DNA of 64,000 nt, taken from assembly GCF_001182725.1 (NCBI RefSeq), contig NZ_CWHU01000005.1, forward strand, positions 1-64,000, read 5' to 3'. The stretch's first letter is position 1. Each line of letters opens with the position of its first letter. This stretch comes from Anaerococcus jeddahensis (GTDB taxonomy: Bacteria > Bacillota > Clostridia > Tissierellales > Peptoniphilaceae). The notes beneath the pieces are model-generated. The model did not search any database and was not told the DNA's origin. It worked only from the letters and a program-made list of their open reading frames with translations. The translations under genes and the position numbers were made by a program. Positions 24,303 through 33,267 of the stretch are shown in pieces.

Positions 24303-25526
24303 ATGAAGAAACTAGGTTTATTGCCAAGACTAATTATTGCAATCATTCTAGGTATTCTAATAGGACTTGCAGGTCAAAAAGTTGACGTTTTAAGGATTTT
24401 AGTTAGAATATTAATTACTTTCAATGGTCTATTTGGCAACTTCTTAGGTTTTGTTATTCCACTAATCATTATGGGATTTGTAATTCCAGGTATAGCAGAT
24501 CTAGGAGATTCAGCAGGAAAGACTCTAGCAATTACAGCAGGTATTGCATATTTGTCAACCGTTATCTTTGGAACTATTACATATTTTGTAGGTAGCGTTG
24601 TTCTTCCTAACTTTATTAAAAAGGGAGCAATTTCATTCGACCCAGAGAAAAACTCAGGAAAAGCTTTAAAGAAAATATTTGAATCACCAATGGATCCAGT
24701 ATTTTCAGTTACAACAGCACTTATTATTTCATTTATCCTAGGTGTTGGTATAGCAGCTGCAAAAGCAGATGTACTTAAAAAAGCAGTTCATGAATTTTCT
24801 GATATTATTACAAAATTAATTTCAAATATCGTAATTCCATTATTGCCATTCCACATTTGTGGTATTTTTGCAAACATGGCTTATGAAGGAACTGTAGCAG
24901 TAGTATTATCAGTATTTGCAAGAGTATTTATCATGGTATTGATACTTCATTACCTAACAATCACTACACAATTTACTGTAGCAAGTTCATTTTCAGGTGG
25001 AAGTCCATTCTCAAAAATCAAGACTATGATTCCAGCTTACATGACAGCTATAGGAACACAATCATCTGCAGCAACAATCCCAGTTACACTTAACCAAACT
25101 TATAAATTAGGTGTAAACAAAGGTATAGCAGACTTTGTAATTCCACTTTGTGCAACAATCCACTTATCAGGTTCAACAATAACCCTTACATCATGTTCAT
25201 TATCAATTCTTATGCTTAATGGATCAGATGTAGGATTCCAACACATGTTCCCATTCATCCTTATGCTTGGTGTTACAATGGTAGCAGCACCAGGAGTTCC
25301 AGGAGGAGCAGTAATGGCAGCATTAGGTATTCTTCAATCTATGCTTGGATTTACAGAACCTATGACAGCATTAATCATAGCATTATATGTTGCTCAAGAT
25401 TCATTTGGTACAGCATGTAACATCACAGGAGATGCTGCTATAGCTTGTATCGTAAATAAAATCTCAGGATTTAAACTAGATCCAGCAGCAAATGCAGAAT
25501 ATATTGACGAATTAGTTAAGCAATAA
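24303..25526 (+). CDS. Sodium:dicarboxylate/amino-acid symporter (DAACS family)
   Basis: 407 aa integral membrane carrier. Family markers are clear: LIIMGFVIPGIADLGDSAGK in the third helix region, the helical-hairpin 1 serine-rich motif AIGTQSSAATIPVTLNQ near residues 254-270, and the second hairpin APGVPGGAVMAAL near 338-350, followed by DSFGTACNITGD. Such carriers import glutamate, aspartate, serine/threonine or succinate with sodium or protons. AAGGAGG is 6-7 bases before the start. It sits directly before the PFOR gene with a shared palindromic motif, so an amino-acid fermentation role (for example serine uptake feeding pyruvate) is a reasonable guess. Confidence 0.88.
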   Translation: MKKLGLLPRLIIAIILGILIGLAGQKVDVLRILVRILITFNGLFGNFLGFVIPLIIMGFVIPGIADLGDSAGKTLAITAGIAYLSTVIFGTITYFVGSVVLPNFIKKGAISFDPEKNSGKALKKIFESPMDPVFSVTTALIISFILGVGIAAAKADVLKKAVHEFSDIITKLISNIVIPLLPFHICGIFANMAYEGTVAVVLSVFARVFIMVLILHYLTITTQFTVASSFSGGSPFSKIKTMIPAYMTAIGTQSSAATIPVTLNQTYKLGVNKGIADFVIPLCATIHLSGSTITLTSCSLSILMLNGSDVGFQHMFPFILMLGVTMVAAPGVPGGAVMAALGILQSMLGFTEPMTALIIALYVAQDSFGTACNITGDAAIACIVNKISGFKLDPAANAEYIDELVKQ

Positions 25527-25540
25527 AAAAGCAATAAAAA

Positions 25541-25567
25541 ATAGAACTCTTTTGAGTTCTATTTTTG
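25541..25567 (+). terminator. Terminator after the symporter gene
   Basis: AGAACTC-TTTT-GAGTTCT followed by ATTTTT, 16 bases after the stop. Confidence 0.85.
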
Positions 25568-25573
25568 GGCTTA

Positions 25574-25584
25574 TGATCTTAAGA
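25574..25584 (+). promoter_or_regulatory. TGATCTTAAGA motif before the PFOR gene
   Basis: Eleven bases identical to the first part of the palindrome at 24258-24271. It lies between the symporter terminator and the PFOR ribosome site. Only about 45 bases are available here, so the PFOR gene either has a promoter overlapping the terminator or is read through from upstream. Confidence 0.45.
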
Positions 25585-25622
25585 GAAAGAATATGAAAAT
25601 TTATTAAAAAGGAGTAATTTTT

Positions 25623-28600
25623 ATGACAATAAAGAGAAGAAAAGTTACCATGGACGGTAACACAGCAGCAGCTCATGTTTCTTACGCTTTTAGTGAAGTT
25701 TCAGCTATCTATCCTATAACTCCATCTTCACCAATGCCAGAATTTATTGATAAATGGGCAGCAAATGAAAGATTGAATCTATTTGGAAATCCTGTATCAG
25801 TTACAGAAATGCAACACGAAGCAGGAGCAGCAGGAGCAGTACATGGATCGCTTGCAGCAGGAGCACTTACATCTACATACACAGCAAGTCAAGGACTTCT
25901 ACTAATGATTCCTGATATGTACAAAATAGCAGGAGAAAGACTTCCTGCAGTTTTCCATGTAGCAGCTCGTTCTTTGTCAACATCTGCAATCAACATGTAT
26001 GGCGACCATCAAGACGTAATGGCAGCAAGAGCAACAGGATTTGCTATGCTTGCAGAAGGCTCTGTTCAAGAAATTATGGACCTATCACCAGTAGCTCACC
26101 TAGCAGCTATTAAAGGAAGAGTTCCATTTGTAAATTTCTTTGATGGATTTAGAACAAGTCACGAAATTCAAAAAATTGATGTTTGGGACTATGATCAATT
26201 TGAAGATATGGTTGATTGGAAAGCTATTGATGATTTTAAGAACGATTCCTTAAATCCACATAGACCAACTATGCGTGGTGTATTTGAAAAAAGTGGATAT
26301 TTCCAAAGGGCTGAAGCTCAAAATAAAGCTTATAATGCAATTCCAGAAATCGTTATTGATTATATGAATAAGGTAAATGAAAAAATAGGAACAAATTATT
26401 CATTATTTAACTATGTTGGTGCAGAAGATGCAACTGATATAATTGTAGCCATGGGTTCAGGTACTGATACAATTCAACAAACAGTAGAAGAATTAAATAA
26501 AGAAGGTAGAAAAGTAGGACTTGTAAAAGTTCATCTTTATAGACCATTCTCAACTAAACATTTACTAGAAGCGATTCCAGAAACAGTTGAAAGAATTGCA
26601 GTACTAGATAGAACAAAAGAAAAAGGATCAGCTGGAGAGCCTCTATACCTAGATGTATTAGAAGCGTTCGCAGATTCTGATAGAAATCCAAAAATAATTG
26701 CAGGAAGATATGGACTTGGACAAAAAGATACAAGACCTGCTCACTTTAAATCTGTATTTGATAATTTAGCAAAAGATGAGCCTAAAAACCACTTTACAGT
26801 TGGAATCAATGATGATGTAACTCATACATCTCTTGAAGTTGATGAAAGTTTTGTAATTTCTGACGGAAAAACAACACGTTGTATATTCTGGGGAAATGGT
26901 GGAGATGGTACAGTTGGTGCAAATAAAAATGCAATTAAAATTATCGGTGATAACACTGATATGTTTGCTCAAGGATATTTTGACTATGATGCTAAAAAAT
27001 CTAATGGTCTAACAATGTCTCACTTGAGATTTTCACCAAATCCAATCAATGCTGCATACTTTATAGATGAAGCTGACTTTGTATCATGCTCACCACAAGC
27101 ATATGTAAGACAATATGACCTTGTTAAAAACTTAAAAGAAGGTGGAATTTTCTTATTAAATACAATTTGGTCAGAAGAAGAGCTCGAAGAACATATTCCA
27201 AATTACCTATTAAAAGAAATTGCAGATAAAAATATTAAATTTTACACAGTAAATGCTTCAAAAATAGCTCAAGAAGTAGGCCTTGGACACAGAACAAACA
27301 TGGTTATCCAAACAGCTTTCTTCATCCTATCAGAAGTTTTACCAATAGAAGATGCTATAAAATATCTAAAAGCTTCTATTGAAAAATCTTATGGTATGAA
27401 GGGTCAAGATATTGTTGACATGAACAACAAGGCAGTTGACCGTGCAAGTGAAGAATTACAAAAAATAAATGTCAAGGAAGAATGGAAAAACCTAGAAGAT
27501 GATAGAGAAAATGAAAATGAAAATGAACCAGACTTTATCAAAAATATGGTTAGACCAATTATAAACTTAAAAGAAGATGACCTACCAGTATCAACTTATT
27601 TACCTTATGATGATGGTCAATATATGGCAGGTACATCTAGATATGAAAAACGTGGTATAGCTTTATTTGTTCCAGAATGGAATATAGATAATTGTATCCA
27701 ATGTAACCAATGCTCATATATTTGTCCACACGCTACAATTAGACCATTTTTAGTAAATGAAGAACAAAAAGCTAAAGCACCAGAAGGATTTGAAACTAAA
27801 AAAGCTATAGGCAAGGGACTTGAAGGATACGAATTTAGAATCCAAGTTTCACCATATGATTGTATGGGATGTGGAAACTGTGTTGACGTATGTCCAGCTC
27901 CAAAAAAAGCCTTAGCTATGAAAGCAATTGATGAACAAATTGAAAAACAAGCCGATAATTGGGTATTTGCTCACGAAGAAGTTGGATATAAAGACGATGA
28001 AATCGCCCCAACAAATGTTAAAAATTCACAATTTAGCCAACCATTACTTGAATTCTCAGGTGCATGTGCAGGCTGTGGAGAAACACCTTATGCAAAATTA
28101 ATCACTCAACTTTACGGTGATCATCAAATTATTTCAAACGCAACAGGATGTTCATCAATCTGGGGATCATCAGTTCCATCAATGCCATATTGCACAAATA
28201 AAAATGGAGAAGGTCCAGCTTGGGCATCATCCTTGTTTGAAGATGCAGCAGAATATGGTTATGGTATGCTTCTTGCAACAAAATCAAACAAATTCTTACT
28301 AGAAACTCTAATGAAAAAATTCTTAGAATTAAAAGTTTCTACACCTCTAAACGATGCATTCAACGAATGGTTAGAAAATAATGATGATTTTGAAGAAAGC
28401 AAGAAAGCAGCTATAAAAATTGAATCATTAATAGCAAATGAAACTGACAATGAAGAAGCTAATAAGATTATTGAAAGAATTAAAAATCTAAAAGATTATT
28501 TAGTTAAAAAATCTGTTTGGATTTATGGTGGAGACGGTTGGGCTTATGATATAGGATTTTCTGGAGTAGACCATGTTCTTGCAAGTGGCGATGATATTAA

Positions 28601-29156
28601 TATAATCGTATTTGATACAGAAGTTTACTCAAATACAGGTGGACAAAGCTCAAAGGCAACTCCTCTTGCAGCTGTAGCAAAATTTGCAGCAAGTGGTAAA
28701 AAAGTTAGAAAGAAAGACCTTGGTTTAATGATGACAACTTATGGTTATGTTTATGTTGCACAAGTTGCAATGGGAGCAAACCAAGCTCAAACTCTAAAAG
28801 CAATAAAAGAAGCAGAATCCTACCACGGCCCATCACTAATAATTGCTTACGCTCCATGTATAAACCACGGACTAAAAGCAGGAATGGGCAAGACTCAAAG
28901 AAGAGAAAAAGAAGCTGTAGCAAGTGGATATTGGCACTTATGGAGATTCAACCCACTTCTTAAAGAAGAAGGCAAGAATCCATTTGTTCTAGATTCAAAA
29001 GATCCTACAGAATCTTTCCAAGAATTCCTACAAGGTGAAGTAAGATACGCATCCCTTAAAAAAGCTTTCCCAGAAGATGCAGATAGATTATATGCAGAAG
29101 CTGAAGAAGCTGCAAAAGAAAGATTAGAATCTTACAAAAAAATGGAAAATAAATAA
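25623..29156 (+). CDS. nifJ: Pyruvate:ferredoxin (flavodoxin) oxidoreductase
   Basis: 1177 aa single-chain PFOR, which converts pyruvate, CoA and oxidised ferredoxin to acetyl-CoA, CO2 and reduced ferredoxin. N-terminal TPP/pyruvate domain: SAIYPITPSSPMPEF near residues 29-43 and ASQGLLLMIPDMYKIAGE near 90-107. Two [4Fe-4S] motifs: CIQCNQCSYICPHA near 690 and CMGCGNCVDVCPAP near 747. The proximal cluster region starts CAGCGETPYAKL near 815, and TPP-binding GDGWAYDIGFSGVDHV and DTEVYSNTGGQ follow near 970-1005. All domains are present. AAAGGAG precedes the ATG. Confidence 0.97.
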   Translation: MTIKRRKVTMDGNTAAAHVSYAFSEVSAIYPITPSSPMPEFIDKWAANERLNLFGNPVSVTEMQHEAGAAGAVHGSLAAGALTSTYTASQGLLLMIPDMYKIAGERLPAVFHVAARSLSTSAINMYGDHQDVMAARATGFAMLAEGSVQEIMDLSPVAHLAAIKGRVPFVNFFDGFRTSHEIQKIDVWDYDQFEDMVDWKAIDDFKNDSLNPHRPTMRGVFEKSGYFQRAEAQNKAYNAIPEIVIDYMNKVNEKIGTNYSLFNYVGAEDATDIIVAMGSGTDTIQQTVEELNKEGRKVGLVKVHLYRPFSTKHLLEAIPETVERIAVLDRTKEKGSAGEPLYLDVLEAFADSDRNPKIIAGRYGLGQKDTRPAHFKSVFDNLAKDEPKNHFTVGINDDVTHTSLEVDESFVISDGKTTRCIFWGNGGDGTVGANKNAIKIIGDNTDMFAQGYFDYDAKKSNGLTMSHLRFSPNPINAAYFIDEADFVSCSPQAYVRQYDLVKNLKEGGIFLLNTIWSEEELEEHIPNYLLKEIADKNIKFYTVNASKIAQEVGLGHRTNMVIQTAFFILSEVLPIEDAIKYLKASIEKSYGMKGQDIVDMNNKAVDRASEELQKINVKEEWKNLEDDRENENENEPDFIKNMVRPIINLKEDDLPVSTYLPYDDGQYMAGTSRYEKRGIALFVPEWNIDNCIQCNQCSYICPHATIRPFLVNEEQKAKAPEGFETKKAIGKGLEGYEFRIQVSPYDCMGCGNCVDVCPAPKKALAMKAIDEQIEKQADNWVFAHEEVGYKDDEIAPTNVKNSQFSQPLLEFSGACAGCGETPYAKLITQLYGDHQIISNATGCSSIWGSSVPSMPYCTNKNGEGPAWASSLFEDAAEYGYGMLLATKSNKFLLETLMKKFLELKVSTPLNDAFNEWLENNDDFEESKKAAIKIESLIANETDNEEANKIIERIKNLKDYLVKKSVWIYGGDGWAYDIGFSGVDHVLASGDDINIIVFDTEVYSNTGGQSSKATPLAAVAKFAASGKKVRKKDLGLMMTTYGYVYVAQVAMGANQAQTLKAIKEAESYHGPSLIIAYAPCINHGLKAGMGKTQRREKEAVASGYWHLWRFNPLLKEEGKNPFVLDSKDPTESFQEFLQGEVRYASLKKAFPEDADRLYAEAEEAAKERLESYKKMENK

Positions 29157-29212
29157 AAAAATTAAATCCTAAAAATAGCATATGAATCACTAAGTGTTTT
29201 ATAAAACCAGGC

Positions 29213-29232
29213 TTATATAAGTCTGGTTTTTA
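29213..29232 (+). terminator. Terminator after the PFOR gene
   Basis: AAAACCAG-GCTTATATAAGT-CTGGTTTT followed by TTATTTT. Confidence 0.85.
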
Positions 29233-29342
29233 TTTTAAAAATAAATTTTGAAAAAATTTTAAAAATTTATGCAAAAATTTAATATTTTCTATACTTTTTT
29301 ATTTCATATTTTTAATGTATAATTAAAAAACGAGGTAAAAAT

Positions 29343-29490
29343 ATAGTAAGCGCCAGATCCCTTTGGGATGACGAGGAATGGAGTTATCGAAAATTCGGCG
29401 GGTGCTCCAAAGCTTTCACAGGCTCAGTATTTAACAAAAATAAGAAGCAATTCTTATGACAAAGAAAATAAAGTGATACCTCTAAAATTT
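29343..29490 (+). ncRNA. glmS ribozyme / glucosamine-6-phosphate riboswitch
   Basis: Directly upstream of glmS. The catalytic core is recognisable: AAGCGCCAGA at 29348-29357, GATGACGAGG near 29368-29377, GGAGTTATCGA and ATTCGGCGGGTGCTCC near 29380-29412. The self-cleavage site would be between A29349 and G29350. When glucosamine-6-phosphate is abundant the RNA cleaves itself and the mRNA is degraded. A -10 box TATAAT lies at 29318-29323. The 3' pseudoknot limit is estimated. Confidence 0.93.
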
Positions 29491-29507
29491 AATATTAGGA
29501 GGATACT

Positions 29508-31328
29508 ATGTGCGGAATAGTATGTTATACGGGAAGGCTAAATGCTAGAGAAATTATTATGGATGGTCTTGAAAGGCTTGAGTATAGGGGTTACGATTCG
29601 GCGGGAATCTCCCTTATCGATCAGGGTTTAATTAAAACTGTCAAAAAAAGCGGTAAGGTTAAAGTTTTAAAAGATGAGCTTTCAAAAAATCCAATCGAGG
29701 GGAATATTGGGATTGGCCATATTAGATGGGCAACTCACGGGGGCCCTTCAGATATAAATTCTCACCCACATCTTTCAAATAATGGAAAAATTTCTGTAGT
29801 TCACAATGGAATTATTGAAAATTATAATGAGCTAAAAGAAAATCTCAAAAAGGAAGGATATAGCTTTAAGTCTGATACTGACACAGAAGTTATTGCAGTT
29901 TTGATTGAAAAATATTACCAAGGTGATATTTTAGAAGCTGTAAAAAAAGCAAAAAATGATTTGAGAGGATCTTTTGCCCTTGGAATTTTGTGCCAAGATG
30001 AAAGTGATAGACTTATAGTTTTAAGAGAGGAAAGTCCTCTTGTTTTGGGAATAACAGATGAGGGAATCCTTGCAGCAAGCGACCTTCCTTCAATAATAAA
30101 ATATACAAAAGATGTAATTTATCTTGAAAATGGAGATTTGGTTGATATTAAGGGCGAATCTTTCACAATTTATGACAGAAATTTCCAAAAAATCCAAAGA
30201 GAAATTTCAAAAGTTGATTTTTCTTTTGAAGATTCAACCAAGGAAGGCTTTGATCATTTTATGATTAAAGAAATTTTTGACCAACCAAAGGCTATTGCGG
30301 ATACAATCAGATTTAAAATGACTGGTGATAGGGTTGATTTTAAGGAAAATTCATTTTCTCTTGATGAGATTAAAAATTTCAAGAAAATCTATATAGTTGC
30401 TTGTGGAACTGCCTATCATGCTGGTCTTGTTGGGGCATACGCCTTGGAAAAATTTGCAAAAATTCCTGTAATTTGCGACATAGCAAGTGAATTTAGGTAC
30501 AATGATCCCTTTATTGATGAAAATACTTTGATAATTTTGGTAAGCCAATCTGGAGAAACTGCTGATACACTTGCAGCCTTAAGACTTGGTAAGAAAAAAG
30601 GTGCAAAGACTTTGGTTTTGACAAATGTTGTAGCTTCATCTCTTGATAGGGAAGCTGATAAAACAATTTATTGTTACGCAGGACCAGAAATTGCAGTTGC
30701 ATCAACCAAGGCCTACACAACTCAAATTATTTCTTTATATATGCTTGCCCTAGATTTTTCATTAAAACTTAAAACTATAAGCGAAGAAAAATACAAGGAA
30801 ATAATTTCAGAAATGAAAAAAATTCCTGAAAAAATTAAGGAAATTTTAGATGAGAGCGAAAAAATAAAGACTTACGCAAAAGATATAAAAGATTTTGATT
30901 CAATGTTTTATATAGGTCGTGGCCTTGATTATAAGTCTGTAATTGAAGGGTCTTTAAAATTAAAAGAAGTTTCATACATTCATTCAGAAGCCTTGGCAGC
31001 TGGAGAATTAAAACACGGAACCATTGCCTTAATTGAAAAAGGAACACCGGTTGTTGTAGTTGCAAGTCAAGAAAATATAATGGAAAAAACCATATCAAAT
31101 GTAAAAGAAATTATCTCAAGAGGGGCAAATATCTTCTCGATTTCAAAAAAAGATGACCATTTGAAAGAAATTTCCAACTTTAATTTCGAACTTCCACAGA
31201 CAATTGATCCACTTTATCCAGTTTTATCTGTCATTCCTCAACAAATTTTGGCATATTATGTTTCTTGTGCAAAAGGACTTGATGTTGATAAGCCTAGAAA
31301 TTTAGCGAAATCAGTAACGGTAGAATAA
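29508..31328 (+). CDS. glmS: Glutamine-fructose-6-phosphate aminotransferase GlmS
   Basis: 606 aa, full length. Makes glucosamine-6-phosphate, the entry step to peptidoglycan amino sugars. N-terminal glutaminase domain begins MCGIVCYTG with the nucleophile Cys2, and HIRWATHGGP and HSHP-like NSHPHLSN follow. Two SIS sugar-isomerase domains follow (VACGTAYHAGLVGAY, LVSQSGETADTLAAL, and SEALAAGELKHGTIALIE). The C-terminus DKPRNLAKSVTVE is canonical. TTAGGAGG precedes the ATG, and the glmS ribozyme lies in the leader. Confidence 0.97.
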   Translation: MCGIVCYTGRLNAREIIMDGLERLEYRGYDSAGISLIDQGLIKTVKKSGKVKVLKDELSKNPIEGNIGIGHIRWATHGGPSDINSHPHLSNNGKISVVHNGIIENYNELKENLKKEGYSFKSDTDTEVIAVLIEKYYQGDILEAVKKAKNDLRGSFALGILCQDESDRLIVLREESPLVLGITDEGILAASDLPSIIKYTKDVIYLENGDLVDIKGESFTIYDRNFQKIQREISKVDFSFEDSTKEGFDHFMIKEIFDQPKAIADTIRFKMTGDRVDFKENSFSLDEIKNFKKIYIVACGTAYHAGLVGAYALEKFAKIPVICDIASEFRYNDPFIDENTLIILVSQSGETADTLAALRLGKKKGAKTLVLTNVVASSLDREADKTIYCYAGPEIAVASTKAYTTQIISLYMLALDFSLKLKTISEEKYKEIISEMKKIPEKIKEILDESEKIKTYAKDIKDFDSMFYIGRGLDYKSVIEGSLKLKEVSYIHSEALAAGELKHGTIALIEKGTPVVVVASQENIMEKTISNVKEIISRGANIFSISKKDDHLKEISNFNFELPQTIDPLYPVLSVIPQQILAYYVSCAKGLDVDKPRNLAKSVTVE

Positions 31329-31386
31329 CTTGCACAAATAATTAAATACAGTATATTATAAATGAATTTATTTTACCAAAACCATT

Positions 31387-31404
31387 AGAAGCCTTAGGGC
31401 TTCT
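31387..31404 (+). repeat. Left copy of the duplicated glmS terminator palindrome
   Basis: AGAAGCCTTAGGGCTTCT, a hairpin, identical to 31578-31595. The left copy has lost the T-run; the small element copy 3 lies between the two. Confidence 0.85.
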
Positions 31405-31577
31405 CAGAACTGTTGACAAACTCAATTTACACCCATTTCGAGCGAACGTAGTGAGTCGAGAAATCTCATGAGATCTCTCCATGCGTTCGTTCCACTCGCT
31501 TAGTCGAGATGGGTTAGAGCTTAATTTAATTTTAATTTTGTTAAGATTTATTAAATTAAAGTTTGTCTGCAATCTTG
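31405..31577 (-). mobile_element. Small palindromic element, copy 3 (173 bp), inside the glmS terminator
   Basis: Ends CAGAACTGTTGACAAACT and (on the other strand) CAAGATTGCAGACAAACT match at 13 of 18 positions. Read on the minus strand it contains CCCATCTCGAC, GAACGAACGCATGGAGAG, GAGATCTCATGAGATTTCTC and CGAAATGGG in the same order as copies 1 and 2, but lacks the internal CTAAAA...TTTTAG hairpin block. Perfect 18-base direct repeats flank it. No open frame. Confidence 0.75.
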
Positions 31578-31604
31578 AGAAGCCTTAGGGCTTCTTTTTT
31601 ATTT
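31578..31604 (+). terminator. Right copy of the glmS terminator, with T-run
   Basis: AGAAGCCTTAGGGCTTCT followed by TTTTTTATTTTT. Presumably the original terminator; the mobile element now lies between glmS and this copy. Confidence 0.87.
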
Positions 31605-31720
31605 TTATTTTTTAAAAAAATCCCCAATAAATTATTTTTAATATTTATAAGTAAAAGCCTGAAATTTACAGGATTTTATTTATAATATGCTAAATTAATT
31701 AATAAAAATTAAAAAAATAC

Positions 31721-31749
31721 TTGACAGGATTTTTAATTGATTGTATTAT
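31721..31749 (+). promoter_or_regulatory. Promoter of the methionine T-box operon
   Basis: TTGACA (31721-31726), 17-base spacer, TATTAT (31744-31749). The transcript would start near 31756, just before the T-box leader. Confidence 0.85.
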
Positions 31750-31756
31750 TGATTTA

Positions 31757-32028
31757 TCAAATAGATTAAAAACAAACCAGATAAAGAGAAGAGTAGTCGT
31801 ATGGATTATTTTACAGAGAGCCCTGTTAAGCTGAGAGGGGTAAATAAAAAGTATGGTGAAGATGGTCTCAGATGGGATAGGTCGATATTTAGACTTATAC
31901 GGGAACTCCCGTTATAGAGTTAGGATATGGTAGTATCTGAAGTGGCATTTTTTAGTGCAAAAAAGGTGGTAACGCGGAAAATTTTCGTCCTTATTGTAGT
32001 TTATCTACAGTAAGGACTTTTTTATTTG
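31757..32028 (+). ncRNA. T-box leader, probably methionine-specific
   Basis: The T-box sequence GGTGGTAACGCGG lies at 31965-31977, followed by the terminator GTCCTTATTGTAG/CTACAGTAAGGAC with a T-run (31987-32025); the antiterminator uses the CGTCC bases. Stem I features (AGAGAAGAGTA, CAGAGAGCC, GCTGAGAGG) are visible at 31780-31840. The specifier region reads GTGAAGATGGTCTCAG, giving ATG (Met) as the best reading; a frame shift by one would give GAT. Downstream metN, metI and metQ genes support methionine. Uncharged tRNA binding would allow read-through. Confidence 0.87.
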
Positions 32029-32057
32029 TTTAAATTTAGAAAAGAAAGGTTTTTGAA

Positions 32058-33266
32058 ATGACAAATATAAGTACAGAAGAGATAAAAAATTTGGTAAAGG
32101 AAAATTTAGATTTTGCCAAAAAAATTAAAAATTATCTTCATGAACATCCAGAGCTTTCAAGCAAGGAATTTGAAACTCGTAAATTTCTAATAGATGAGTG
32201 TAAAAAACTTGGCTTAGAAACCCAAGAAGTTGAAAATTCTACAGGCTTTGTGGCAATTCTTGATACAAAAAAACAAGGTAAAATCTTGGGACTAAGAACT
32301 GATATAGATGCTCTTCCAATTTTGGAAAATGAAGAAAATTTAAGGGGCAAAAAAGAAGTTGTATCAAAAAATCAAGGCGTAATGCATGCTTGTGGCCACG
32401 ATTTTCATATGGCTCTTGCTCTTACAAGTGCAAAAATTCTAAGTGATCTTAAAGAAAAATTAAATGGAAAATTTTATTTTATTTTTGAAGAAGGCGAGGA
32501 AACAGGAGCTGGAATCCATGCTATGATAGAATCTTTAAAAAATATAAAATTTGATGCAATTTATGGAAACCACGTTGATACAGAAATTCCAACAGGAAAA
32601 ATTGCTATTTCCAAAGGAAAAGTTTACGCAGGTTGTGCTGGGGTTGATTTTGATGTAATCGGCAAAGGCGGCCATGGTTCAAGACCTGACTTGTTAATTT
32701 CTCCAATAAATGCCCTAGTTGCTATTATAAATAACCTAAACCAAACTTGGGCAAGTGGCCTTGATCCAAAGAAAATTGTAACTTTAGGAATCGGGTCAAT
32801 AAATGCAGGTTTTGCTTCAAATGTTATTCCTGATAAGGCGAATTTAAAGGCGACTTTGAGATTTTTTGAAGATGAGGTTGGAGAAAAAGCCTTGGAAAAA
32901 TTGAAAGATGTTGCTAAAAAAACTGCAAGTATTTATGACTGCAAGGTTAAATTTAATGATTACACAAGAGTGGTTGCCTATCCGGTTTCAAATGATGAAA
33001 ATCTTTCAGAATTTGCGAGATCTTCTTTGGAAGAAATTTTACCAAATGCAAGAGTTGATGAAGAAGTTTCTTTTGGATCTGAATCATTTTATGGATATGG
33101 AAAAATTGCTCCAAGTGTTTTTGCAAAAATCGGTGTAAAAAACGAAGAAAAAGGATATGGAGCTGGAGCTCACACTGAAAAATTTGATGTTGACAACGAC
33201 GGTCTTTATTATGGACTAGCTTGTGCTTTAAATTTTTTAATAAATTTTGATAGAAAAGGAAGATAA
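32058..33266 (+). CDS. M20 family amidohydrolase / peptidase
   Basis: 402 aa, M20D subfamily (N-acyl-amino-acid or aminobenzoyl-type hydrolases, cytosolic, two metal ions). IKNYLHEHPELSSKEFET near residues 23-40, GLRTDIDALPI near 77-87 and GVMHACGHDFHMALAL near 106-121 (metal ligands), then FEEGEETGAGIHAM near 144-157, and GKGGHGSRPD of the dimerisation domain. First gene behind a methionine-type T-box and 1 base before metN, so it may release methionine from an N-acyl or dipeptide form. That substrate is inference. AAAGAAAGG precedes the ATG. Confidence 0.9.
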   Translation: MTNISTEEIKNLVKENLDFAKKIKNYLHEHPELSSKEFETRKFLIDECKKLGLETQEVENSTGFVAILDTKKQGKILGLRTDIDALPILENEENLRGKKEVVSKNQGVMHACGHDFHMALALTSAKILSDLKEKLNGKFYFIFEEGEETGAGIHAMIESLKNIKFDAIYGNHVDTEIPTGKIAISKGKVYAGCAGVDFDVIGKGGHGSRPDLLISPINALVAIINNLNQTWASGLDPKKIVTLGIGSINAGFASNVIPDKANLKATLRFFEDEVGEKALEKLKDVAKKTASIYDCKVKFNDYTRVVAYPVSNDENLSEFARSSLEEILPNARVDEEVSFGSESFYGYGKIAPSVFAKIGVKNEEKGYGAGAHTEKFDVDNDGLYYGLACALNFLINFDRKGR

Positions 33267-33267
33267 G

